In this document: piece by piece, positions 45,767 to 54,383 of the stretch
Layout of the letters: each line of letters starts with the position of its first letter
Position numbering within the stretch: the stretch's first letter is position 1
Assembly: GCA_963786195.1 (NCBI GenBank)
Contig: CAWAYH010000010.1
Span: 248,001-312,000, forward strand
Source of the DNA: CAWAYH01 sp963786195
GTDB lineage: Bacteria > Acidobacteriota > Vicinamibacteria > Vicinamibacterales > 2-12-FULL-66-21
Reading direction: 5' to 3'
DNA: 64,000 nt
Translations under genes and position numbers: made by a program
The notes under the pieces: model-generated
Told to the model about the DNA's origin: nothing
The model's database searches: none
What the model saw: only the letters and a program-made list of their open reading frames with translations

Positions 45767-46206
45767 CGAATATCGGTCGGTTCGAACGATTTCACCTCGA
45801 GAACCGGATGCTGTTCGTGCTGGCTGATCTCACCGCGATCGGGCGGCGTGGAGCCGCCGATGAAGATCCCCGTCTTCCCTATCTGCTTGCCGCGCACGAC
45901 GGGCTGCGAGATCTCGGACTTCAGGACGCCAGTCAACTCGACGACCTGATCCTGATGTTTGTCCCGAATCGTCTTCAGTCTGGCCTTGTCACCCTTCAAC
46001 TGATACGTCAGTGCCGTCTCCACGGAGCCCGTGTCATCTGCCAGCCGGGTCTCCGTGGACTCGATGACCGAACCACGGACGCAGCCCCTGACGATCACGT
46101 TGTCGCCTTTCGAAGGCGTCTTGGGTTTGGGGGCCTTGTCCTGACTTGCCGCCAGAACGGCGCTGCACGTCAGGGCGAGCGCGAAACAGCTGATAAGGGC
46201 CCTCAT
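45754..46206 (-). CDS. Small exported hypothetical protein
   Basis: 150 residues with a signal peptide (LISCFALALTCSAVLAAS). The mature part is Lys-rich at first (QDKAPKPKTPSKGDNV), then VIVRGCVRGSVIES, a beta-rich stretch and VVELTGVLKSEI. The VELTG motif resembles OB-fold-like envelope proteins of Acidobacteria but the family is uncertain. Two Cys, C42 and the penultimate-region C148, may pair. First of a three-gene overlapping set with the glycosidase and the winged-helix/TPR regulator. Confidence 0.6.
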   Translation of the reverse strand: MRALISCFALALTCSAVLAASQDKAPKPKTPSKGDNVIVRGCVRGSVIESTETRLADDTGSVETALTYQLKGDKARLKTIRDKHQDQVVELTGVLKSEISQPVVRGKQIGKTGIFIGGSTPPDRGEISQHEQHPVLEVKSFEPTDIRCRL

Positions 46207-46295
46207 CGGATGACCTCCCGTGACAGTGCCGACCAGCTTAGCACCGGATCACCGTGATATTCTCCCGAACGGTCCAGCACCACCAATTCCTGCCA

Positions 46296-48227
46296 ATGCG
46301 AACGGCGACCCTGATCATTTTCAGCGGGCTTGCAACGCTTGCCCTCCAGGATCCTCAGCGGCCCGTGTTCCGCACGGGCATCGATTTGATCACCGTCGAT
46401 GCCATCGTGCTGGACAAGGCCGGCAGTCCGATCACGAACCTCGGCCTCGACGACTTTGCCGTCACGGCGGACGGCCAGCCGCGGCGGCTCGTCTCCGCGC
46501 AGTTCGTGCCGGTCGTGACGAGCGCGGGGGCTCGGGCACCGTCGACGTCCGTCATCCCCGCGCCCCGTGCCTCATCGAATGTGGATCTTCCGGAGTCGCG
46601 CTCGTTCGTCGTGGTCGTCGACGTGGACGTCATCCGCGCCGGCGGCGGCCGGGTGGCGATGGACTCGGTCGCGAAGTTCATCGCCCGCCTGGCGCCTGAG
46701 GACCGCGTCGGTGTGCTGACGCTGCCATCGGGTAGGCCCCGGGTGGACCTCACGACGGACAGAGCGCCGGTCGCTGCAGCCCTACAGATGATCGTCGGAA
46801 CCGCACAGCGGCGGAACGAGGACATGAGCATCGGCGAGGCCGCGGCGATCGAGCGCGGATCCAAAGGCGCGGTGCAGGAGTACTGGGATCGCGTGTGCTT
46901 TCCGCAGCGCGATCCCACCTGCGGCCGCAATCCAACGATCACGGCTGAACGGATCATGGAGGAGGAGCGGCGCCGTACGCGCGACTCGCTGAATACGCTC
47001 GGGACGCTCGCGGACGCGATGGCCCCCATCAGGGGACTGAAGACGCTCGTCCTCGTCTCGGAGGGACTCGTTCGCGATCGACGGACGCGGGACGACCTCC
47101 GCAAATTCGCCGAAGTCGCGGCGCGCGGGCGCGTCAGCGTCTATTCGCTCGTGCTCGCGACGCCGTTGAACGACGTGGGCTCCGGCGGCGCCCGTCCTCC
47201 GGACCGCGCGCTCGACAACGAGATGCGGTTCGACGGAATGGCCGACGCCGCAACAGCCGCCGGTGGCACGGCCTTCATGATCAGCGGCACGCCGGACGTC
47301 GCCCTCGAGCAGATGAATCGCGAGCTGACCGGGTACTACCTCCTTTCCTTTCAGTCCGAGCGCAGCGACGCCAGCCCGGATCGGCACACGATCGATGTGA
47401 AGGTCAGAAGAGCCGACGTCACCGTGCGAGCGCGCACGGACTTTTACGTCCCGATCTCGACGAAAGCCGCGGCGCCGCTCTCGCTGAAGAGCGCTGCGGA
47501 TTCCGACCTGCGCACGCTCATGGGCAGACTGCTGAAATGGCCGGTGCCTGTCGCCGAGATGCCTGTCGCGATCGACACGTTCTCGGGGTCGCCCTCAGCC
47601 GGATCGGCCGTGCGCGTCGTGCTCGCTGCTGATTTCCGCACGGACACGTCCATGGCCGCGCTCGGCTTCGAGATCGTCGGCGACGGCAAGCCTGTCGCGG
47701 ACGCGTTCGAATCGAGACCGAAATCCGCGCGCCCGGACGCTGGATCGTTCGCCTATCTCGGCGCCGTGAACCTGGTGCCCGGCCGCTATTCGCTGAAGCT
47801 CGGCGCGCTCGCCGACGATGGCCGGCGGGCCAGCGTCGAGCACACGTTCCTCGTCCGCGAGCCGTCGACGTCCGCCATTCGCATCAGCGACCTGTTCGTC
47901 GGCCAGGAGACGGAGGCCGGGTTCACGCTGCGCCCAGGATTGACAGCTACGACGTCCAGCGTCGATGTCCGGCTGGATTTGCAGGCTGACGATCCGGCGA
48001 TCTTCACGAGCGCGTCGGTCACCCTGAGCGTGTCGCGCGTGGGAGAACCCAGGCCGCTGACGTCAGCGCCGCTCGTCGTGAGCGGATCGATGAACGAGCC
48101 GACGAAACGCAAGGCGACAGGGACGGTTGCCGTCGGCCGTCTTGCGGCAGGAGAGTACGTGCTGAGCGCTGACGTGACGGCGCCGGGTCAGCCGGCGCAG
48201 CGTGTATCGCGCACCATTCGCAAGTAG
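46296..48227 (+). CDS. VWFA-related acidobacterial-domain protein
   Basis: Intact 643 residues. The N-terminus carries a short hydrophobic segment (LIIFSGLATLALQ) and then RTGIDLITVDAIVLDKAG, SPITNLGLDDFAVTADGQPR, the opening of the VWFA-related acidobacterial domain. The von Willebrand A region has VVVVDVDVIRAGGGRVAMDS, LAPEDRVGVLTLPSGRPRVD and TLVLVSEGLVRDRRTRDDLR, and reads DVDVI where a classical MIDAS would have DxSxS, so metal-dependent binding is doubtful. A C-terminal beta-rich region (residues 400-643) looks like two or three Ig-like domains. It is likely exported. Function unknown. Start at 46296 chosen for the hydrophobic leader. Confidence 0.85.
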   Translation: MRTATLIIFSGLATLALQDPQRPVFRTGIDLITVDAIVLDKAGSPITNLGLDDFAVTADGQPRRLVSAQFVPVVTSAGARAPSTSVIPAPRASSNVDLPESRSFVVVVDVDVIRAGGGRVAMDSVAKFIARLAPEDRVGVLTLPSGRPRVDLTTDRAPVAAALQMIVGTAQRRNEDMSIGEAAAIERGSKGAVQEYWDRVCFPQRDPTCGRNPTITAERIMEEERRRTRDSLNTLGTLADAMAPIRGLKTLVLVSEGLVRDRRTRDDLRKFAEVAARGRVSVYSLVLATPLNDVGSGGARPPDRALDNEMRFDGMADAATAAGGTAFMISGTPDVALEQMNRELTGYYLLSFQSERSDASPDRHTIDVKVRRADVTVRARTDFYVPISTKAAAPLSLKSAADSDLRTLMGRLLKWPVPVAEMPVAIDTFSGSPSAGSAVRVVLAADFRTDTSMAALGFEIVGDGKPVADAFESRPKSARPDAGSFAYLGAVNLVPGRYSLKLGALADDGRRASVEHTFLVREPSTSAIRISDLFVGQETEAGFTLRPGLTATTSSVDVRLDLQADDPAIFTSASVTLSVSRVGEPRPLTSAPLVVSGSMNEPTKRKATGTVAVGRLAAGEYVLSADVTAPGQPAQRVSRTIRK

Positions 48228-48237
48228 AATCCGCTCC

Positions 48238-49277
48238 ATGTACCGTCGGCACTTTCTCGGAGCCGCCGCGGCGTCCGTCACCGCCGCACTCGCCTGGCCG
48301 CATCGACTGACCGCTCAAAGGCCCCCGGCCGTCAAACCAAAGCGTCTGACGACGGGCGACACCGTCGCGCTCGTGGCGCCCGCGAGCGCAACCTTCAACA
48401 CGCTCGACCTGCAGATTGCGCAGGAGTCCCTCGAAGCGCTGGGCCTGAAGGTCAAGGTTGGAGGGCACCTGCTGGATCGGCACGGCTATCTCGCCGGTCA
48501 GGATCGGGATCGCGCCGGAGACATCAACCGGGTTTTCGCAGATCCCGACGATACGCGCGGTCCTGCCGATTCGGGGCGGCTGGGGCAGCAGCCGGCTGCT
48601 GCCGTACCTCGACTTCGACCTCATTCGCCGGAACCCGAAGATCGTCCTCGGCTACAGCGACATCACGGCGCTCCTGCTCAGCATCCACGCGCGCACCGGC
48701 TTGATCACGTTTCACGGACCCAACGGCATGGGCCGTTGGGACGAGTTCTCGGTGGGCTGGGTCAGGCGGATCCTCTTCGAAGGCGAGGCGGTGGCGATGG
48801 AGAACCCGCGCGAGAAAGGTGACTCGCTGGTGCAGACCGAGAACCGCACGCAGACGATCACTCCCGGCACGACGCGCGGACGGATCCTCGGCGGCAACCT
48901 GACGGTGCTCACCGCGATTGCCGGGTCATCCTTTCTGCCTGATTGGACGGATACGATCCTGTTCCTCGAAGACGTCGGCGAGGACATCTACCGGGTCGAT
49001 CGCATGATGACCACGCTGAAGCTGGCCGGGGTCCTGAACAGAATCACGGGGTTCATCTTCGGCACGTGCAGCGAGTGCAAGCCGGGCGAGGGATTACGGT
49101 TCGCTGACGCTCGAAGAAGTCTTCGCCGATCACATCAAGCCGCTCAAGGTGCCGGCGTGGCAGGGAGCGATGATCGGGCACCGGATGCCGCAGTTCACGA
49201 TTGCCGAGGGTATCCCGGTAGAAATCGACGCGACGGCCGGACGGATCAGGATGCTCGAGCCCGCGGTCACACCCTGA
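48238..49277 (+). CDS. LD-carboxypeptidase (S66) with Tat/Sec leader, frameshifted
   Basis: About 345 residues in peptidoglycan recycling: cleaves the D-Ala from L,D tetrapeptides. The start (48238) gives YRRHFLGAAAASVTAALAWP, a leader that looks Tat-like although only a single RR is present. The S66 motifs are GDTVALVAPAS, IRGGWGSSRLLPYLDF (nucleophile Ser in the GGWGS context), YSDITALLL, and the late Glu/His region (ILFLEDVGEDIYRVDRMMT; IAEGIPVEIDATAGRIRM). Frames change near 48540 and 49090; the second break falls between ECKPGEG and SLTLEEVFADHIKPL. Its end overlaps the convergent gene by 11 bp. Confidence 0.85.
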
Positions 49278-50994
49278 ACAGTTGCCAGCCGCCGCGCTCC
49301 ATGACTGCGTGCACGCCGCGATCCTGGAACGGCAGGCCCGCGTCGCCGACGATGTCGCGGACCGTCCGAGAGACGAGCACCTCGCCCGGCGACGCCACGT
49401 GCGCGATGCGTTCGGCGGCTTCGACCGGCCCGCCGGTCGGCAGGCCGTTTTCCACGACACACTCGCCAGTATGGAGTCCGACCTGGACGGAGACGCCACA
49501 GCCGTGCGCCGCGTCCACGAATGCCGTCGCGTATCGGATGGCTCTCGCGGGACCGTCGAACGCAGCCGTCAGGTGGCCCGGAGGACTCTCGAGCATTTGT
49601 CCGCGAAACCACTCGCACTCGCGCGTCGCCAGCGCGAGCACGTCGGCGGCATTGGCACCGCCGACCTGCGCGTGCACGATCGTCGCGAGCACGCGATCGA
49701 GCGGCGCGCGAACGGGCATGCCCGTCACGAAACGTTCGATCTCGTCGAGCAAGGGCTCCTGGTCGCCGACAAACGGGAGATGATCCCGTCCGGGGAGATC
49801 CACGAAGCGCGCGCCCGGAATCAGATCGGCGACGAAGCGGCCCTCCTCAATTTTCAGCAAGTGATCGTCGTGCCGATGCAGCACGAGCGTGGGCACGCGG
49901 ATGGAGGGGAGAATGCCCCGAATGTCGATCTCGGCGTTCATGCGCGTCAGCGCGAGCGCGGCGCCAGGACTTGCCCCCATGCGCAAGTACGTGCTCCACC
50001 AGGCCCGGAACGCCGGATCGTTCGACACGCTGGGCGCCCGTTCCTCCAGACCAACCGGACCGCCCCACCCGTCGCGAATCTCGTGGTAGAAGGCCTCGCG
50101 CTCCGCGCGCGTCGGCCCCCAGGGATAGTCGGGATCCCACAGGCGCTTCGCGTAGGTCCCGATCATGACGAGCGCGCGCGTCTTGTGCGGATACGTCGCG
50201 GCAAACAACGCGCACATCGGACCGCCCTCCGACACGCCCAGCAGCGCGGCGTGCCGCGAGCCCACCTGATCCATCACGGCGCGCACGTCGTCCATGCGCT
50301 GCTCGAGCGTCGGGAGCTCGGCGACGCGATCGGACAAGCCGGTTCCGCGCTTGTCGAGCAGGATCAAACGTGAAAACGACGCCAGCCGGCGCAGGAAGCG
50401 CGCGAACGATGGCTCCGCCCAGAAGTACTCGAGGTGCGAGACCCAGCCCATGACGAACACGAGATCGATCGGCCCGCTGCCGACTACCTGATACGCGATG
50501 TTGACGTCGCCGCTGCGCGCGTAGTGCGTTTCGGGCAGCGCCGGTGACGGGGTGGACACGGGCGGCGGCGCGGCTGGTGACGCAGCAGCGGAGTGGGCTG
50601 CCGGTTCGAACGCGACAGGCGCAATGAACCTGTAGCCGCGACGATGCGCCGTCTCGATATACGTGGGCGTGCGCGGATCGTCTTCGAGGGCGCGCCGGAT
50701 CTCGCGCATGCAGACCTTCAACGCGCCGTCGCCGACGTGCACATCCTTCCAGGCGAGCGTCAGCAGATCGTCCTTCGTGACGAGCTCGCCCGCGTGCCCG
50801 AGCAGATGCTCCAGCACCGTGAAGGCCTTCGGCGCGAGCGGCACGACGCGGTCGCCGCGGCGTAGCTGTCCCGCAACGACGTCGAGACGATATGGGCCAA
50901 AGGTGCACGTGGCCATGCCGACCAGAGGAGAGTACCACCTGCCAGGCTCTTCCACATGACCCTCAACTGTCTTCAGCTCTGCCGTAGTGGTCAT
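49267..50994 (-). CDS. Fusion of winged-helix DNA-binding, alpha/beta hydrolase and degenerate class III cyclase domains
   Basis: 575 residues, intact. Residues about 27-125 form an OmpR-type winged helix (LAPKAFTVLEHLLGHAGELV, ETAHRRGYRFIAPVAF). About 155-400 is an alpha/beta hydrolase: nucleophile in LLGVSEGGPMC, Asp in VLHRHDDHLL and His in PGRDHLPFV. About 425-575 is a class III cyclase-like domain (FDGPARAIRYATAFVDAAHG, GLHTGECVVENGLPTGGPVE, SPGEVLVSRTVRDIVGDAG). Both metal-binding Asp positions of the cyclase are lost: VHAQVGGAN stands where TDIVGST is expected, and PPGHLTAAFDG where AGDGFFATFDG is expected. The start at 50994 overlaps the methyltransferase stop (ATGA); 50916 is a fallback start. 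Confidence 0.85.
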   Translation of the reverse strand: MTTTAELKTVEGHVEEPGRWYSPLVGMATCTFGPYRLDVVAGQLRRGDRVVPLAPKAFTVLEHLLGHAGELVTKDDLLTLAWKDVHVGDGALKVCMREIRRALEDDPRTPTYIETAHRRGYRFIAPVAFEPAAHSAAASPAAPPPVSTPSPALPETHYARSGDVNIAYQVVGSGPIDLVFVMGWVSHLEYFWAEPSFARFLRRLASFSRLILLDKRGTGLSDRVAELPTLEQRMDDVRAVMDQVGSRHAALLGVSEGGPMCALFAATYPHKTRALVMIGTYAKRLWDPDYPWGPTRAEREAFYHEIRDGWGGPVGLEERAPSVSNDPAFRAWWSTYLRMGASPGAALALTRMNAEIDIRGILPSIRVPTLVLHRHDDHLLKIEEGRFVADLIPGARFVDLPGRDHLPFVGDQEPLLDEIERFVTGMPVRAPLDRVLATIVHAQVGGANAADVLALATRECEWFRGQMLESPPGHLTAAFDGPARAIRYATAFVDAAHGCGVSVQVGLHTGECVVENGLPTGGPVEAAERIAHVASPGEVLVSRTVRDIVGDAGLPFQDRGVHAVMERGGWQLFRV

Positions 50995-52068
50995 CGGGTT
51001 TTTGCTGCCACGTAGTAGTAGTTCAGTGGGTCGTGCGCGAGCGTCTCGACACGCACGTCGTGGAACCCCGCCGCTTCGAGCATCTCGATCGCGCGCTCGC
51101 GGCCCCACATCGCGCCGAGCCCGGGTCCGCCGGCCGCCAACGACACCGACATGCAGTGCATGCACGAAATCGTGTACATGAACGGACCGAGCGGATGCGT
51201 CAGGTTGTCGCCGAGGTGCGTGTGCCCGGCGATGTCCTGCATCAGGAACACGCCGCCGGTGCGCAGCGATGCGTGCAGCCGCTCGAGGACCTGCGCGGGG
51301 CGCGCCTGATCGTGGATCGCATCGAACGCCGTCACGAGATCGAAGCCGCGATCCCTCGAGAACTCTGCCACGTCGGCCTGCACCAGCTTCACGTTCGAGA
51401 GCCGGCGATTGTTCGCGCCCGCCCTGCCGGCCGCGATCGCCTCCGCGGACATGTCGACGCCCGTGAACCGGCTCTCCGGAAACGCTTCCGCCATCGCGAT
51501 CACGCGCACGAGCGCTGCCGCACGCCGCGTCGAGCACGTCGATGCCAGCCTCGAGCCGCGGAATCAACCCGTCGACCAGCTTCAGGATGTGCGTCCGCAG
51601 ACCGGCCACGACCGTCTGGCGGCTCTCGTCCGCCATCACGGCATGGAAGCGCGGATACGCGCTGTAAGGAACGCCGCCACCATGTTCGAACGCGTCGACC
51701 ACGACATCCTCGGCAGCGCCGAGGACGGCCAGCCACTGCGCCGTGACCGCCAGATTGTTCGGCGTGGACGCGCGGGTCAGCGACGCCGAGTGCTCCGGCG
51801 GCAGAAAGTACGTGTTCCCTTGAGCGTCGAAATCGACGATGCCGCCGGTGACCATCGCGCCCAGCCATTCGCGCACGTAGCGCTCGTCGAGCATCGCCGC
51901 GCGGGCGATGTCGGCGGCCGGCGACTTCGGCAGGCACGCCATCGTGTCGAAAAGACCCGTCCGGTGCCCGATGCTGATCATGAGTGCAAGCGCGCCGTCA
52001 TTGAGAATCTGCAGCGTCCTGTCGGTAAATGCCTCCGCCGGCGATCGTTCGAGGGTGGCCACTGTCAT
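50991..52068 (-). CDS. SAM-dependent methyltransferase with N-terminal winged helix, frameshifted
   Basis: About 358 residues. Residues 1-150 are a winged-helix-like dimerisation region (FTDRTLQILNDGALALMISI, LDERYVREWLGAMVTGGIVD), as in rRNA- and small-molecule O-methyltransferases. The Rossmann domain begins GIDVLDAACGS, where an indel near 51510 breaks the frame, and continues FTGVDMSAEAIAAGRAGANN, VTAFDAIHDQARPAQVLERL and GGVFLMQDIAGHTHLGDN. It ends DPLNYYYVAAKTR. Substrate unknown. It is translationally coupled to the winged-helix/hydrolase fusion. Start at 52068 (MTVATLERS); upstream in-frame Met codons lack support. Confidence 0.82.
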
Positions 52069-52203
52069 GCGAAACCTCACTTGCGTGCGAACCGTCACTG
52101 CGTGCCCCATGCACCGGTTCAAATCCCCTGAGATTACGACGGGGACCTCGTGCAGCGCATGAGGAACGCCTGACGAAGTGGTTAGGATTTGGTAAGGGTG
52201 GGA

Positions 52204-54378
52204 TCAGCCGCAGAAACGGCGCGGTTTTGCGAGGGTGATGCGAACGATGCGGTCGCCTTCCTGGATCTCGTCGACGACCTTCATGCCTTTCAGGTCGCCT
52301 TCCTCGCAGACGCTCGCAAAGACGGTGTACTCGTGATCGAGCCTGGCGTTGTCGACCAGATTGATGAAGATCTGCGCGTCGCCCGTGTCGCGTCCGCGGG
52401 TCGAGATGCCGAGCGTGCCGCGCGTGTGCATCAGCAACCCGACCTCGTCGCGCATGAACGGGCAATCGCCGCAATATTCGTTGGCGCCGGGGCTGCCACC
52501 CTGGATGACGAAGTTCGGAACGACCCGGTGAAACGTGAGGCCGTTGTAGTAACCACCCTTGACCAGACCCACGAACCGGCTCCGCGCCAGGGGTGCCTGG
52601 GCTGTCGCGAATTGGATGGCGAATTCCCTTCCGCTTTCCATCTCGACGTCGGCAATCACCGGGTTGGCCAGATCCTTTTCATCGGGCAGCGGCCCGGGCT
52701 TGCGGGAGGGCACCTTGATCGCCGGTGTTTTCCCCGTCCAGGTGCCGATGACTCTGGCAGCAGCTTCCATCACGACCGGGTCGCTATCCTTCAGCAGGGG
52801 CGTCAGCCATGACTCCTGCGCCGCCGAACCCAACTCGCCGATACGCTCGATCAACACGAGCCGCACGTCGCGGGAGGTTTCGCATTCCTCCTTCGTAATC
52901 CGCTCCAGCGCGCCACGGAGCGACGTCAAGAGCGCTGGCGTCGATTGGGACCCCTTCAGGGCGATAGCTGCGGTGCGTATGAGTTCGTACGGACGTACAG
53001 TTGCGTGGAAGAGCGACTTCGTGTTCTGGCGGTTGAGCGCTGCAATGAAAACACCGTCGCTCTCAGCACCAAGCCGCTTGCGCAAAGCCGGAAGCGTCAC
53101 TTCCGCCACGTTGTTCTCGGGATCTGCTGCCAGCCTGTTCAGCACGGCGACGTCGTCCATGACGATGGCGGCGCGGGCGGCGTACATGCGGACCTGCCAG
53201 ACGTTGTGCATCGCGAACGTCATCAGCCCGTTGGCGGCGCGCTCGGGCGCGCGTTTCGCCAGCGCCACGAAGGCGTGCGCCTCGCGCTGCCACGGGCCAA
53301 CCGTCGGTGGCGTTCGCGACTCGGCGGTCACGGTGTCGGTGACGTTCGAGTCCTCCCGGCACACGTCGCCGAGCGCGTCCAGGCTGGCCAGCACGACGTG
53401 CATGCTCCTGTCCTGGAGCGCATCGAGGAGCGGCTGACATCCGAGTTTCGCGGCCGCGCGACGGGTCCAGCCGCGGACCGCTTCGTAGCGGACCATGAAT
53501 GAGGTGTCGGAGAGGGCCTTCCGGATGAACTCGACCCGCTCGTCGTCGCCGATGACCGATCCGGATCCGACGAGCGATAACGCCGCGAGCCGCCGCACCT
53601 CGACGTCGTCGTCCGAGAGCGCGGACTCGAGCGTGTCGGCATCGACGCCCTGGGCCGCGATCAGCGCGGCCATCGCGTTGCGCTGAATGTCCCCGCGCTT
53701 CAACGCCTCGGTGTGCGCCAAGGCGCGCAGGCGTTCGACGGTCTCGTCCTCGAACGGCGACAGCTTTCTGCTGCGCGGCGCCAGCGATTCGAGCCCTCTC
53801 GCGGCGCCAATGTGGGGTTCGTCTTCGACCGAGGGAAACGGCGTGTCGAGGACGCGCCTGAGGAACCCTTCCGCCGTGCGGACCTGATTGGGCCGGTCGT
53901 ACGGCAGGCGGCCTACGGACCGTGAAATCGCTCCGAGCGCGTCAGGCTTCTTGCGAGTGAACTCCGCGGCACCGGCCGCGAGCAGCGCGTCCAGCACCGC
54001 CTGCTCCTGCTGGCCGGCGCGAACCTTTTCCAGGGGCTCACCATGCAGCGACTGGGCCAGGGCATCGGCCGCATCGGCGCGAGTGGCCTCCGCCGAGACT
54101 AGCGGCAGGAGGTCGGTGATGAGGTCGCGCCGCTCCAGGCGCCCGAGCGCCCGAATCGCGGCCCTGCGAAGGTTCTCGTTCTCGCCGCGCGCGATCTCGT
54201 AAAGCGCCCGAACGTCCTCGCTCGTGGGGGCCCGCGCATCCTCCACGGCCATCACGATCGCCAGCTTGAAGTCCGACGGCGGACCGGCAGCCGGCTGAGA
54301 CCTGCGCTGGTTGCCGGCAGTGGCCGGAACCGTCAGCGCAAGGACCGCGATCGCGCCGGCCAGGCCGGCCTGCCTCAT
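52204..54378 (-). CDS. Exported HEAT-repeat protein with C-terminal cyclophilin domain
   Basis: Intact 724 residues. A signal peptide (GLAGAIAVLALTVPATAG) is followed by HEAT/PBS-type helical repeats over about residues 45-520 (NLRRAAIRALGRLERRDLIT, DVEVRRLAALSLVGSGSVIG, SDPVVMEAAARVIGTWTG). A cyclophilin domain ends the protein (about residues 563-724): VGLVKGGYYNGLTFHRVVPN, FVIQGGSPGANEYCGDCPF, RGTLGISTRGRDTGDAQIFI and FASVCEEGDLKGMKVVDEI. The catalytic FHR and GGSPGAN loop are kept. Four Cys near the substrate loop (CGDC and others) are unusual for a periplasmic cyclophilin and may bind metal or form disulfides. Probably a scaffolded periplasmic foldase. Confidence 0.9.
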   Translation of the reverse strand: MRQAGLAGAIAVLALTVPATAGNQRRSQPAAGPPSDFKLAIVMAVEDARAPTSEDVRALYEIARGENENLRRAAIRALGRLERRDLITDLLPLVSAEATRADAADALAQSLHGEPLEKVRAGQQEQAVLDALLAAGAAEFTRKKPDALGAISRSVGRLPYDRPNQVRTAEGFLRRVLDTPFPSVEDEPHIGAARGLESLAPRSRKLSPFEDETVERLRALAHTEALKRGDIQRNAMAALIAAQGVDADTLESALSDDDVEVRRLAALSLVGSGSVIGDDERVEFIRKALSDTSFMVRYEAVRGWTRRAAAKLGCQPLLDALQDRSMHVVLASLDALGDVCREDSNVTDTVTAESRTPPTVGPWQREAHAFVALAKRAPERAANGLMTFAMHNVWQVRMYAARAAIVMDDVAVLNRLAADPENNVAEVTLPALRKRLGAESDGVFIAALNRQNTKSLFHATVRPYELIRTAAIALKGSQSTPALLTSLRGALERITKEECETSRDVRLVLIERIGELGSAAQESWLTPLLKDSDPVVMEAAARVIGTWTGKTPAIKVPSRKPGPLPDEKDLANPVIADVEMESGREFAIQFATAQAPLARSRFVGLVKGGYYNGLTFHRVVPNFVIQGGSPGANEYCGDCPFMRDEVGLLMHTRGTLGISTRGRDTGDAQIFINLVDNARLDHEYTVFASVCEEGDLKGMKVVDEIQEGDRIVRITLAKPRRFCG

Positions 54379-54383
54379 CCTAA

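Noticed and set aside
49267..52122. Methyltransferase-hydrolase-cyclase fusion in one frame.
   Set aside because: The methyltransferase continues in another frame after 51510 and stops at 50991, overlapping the start of the second gene.
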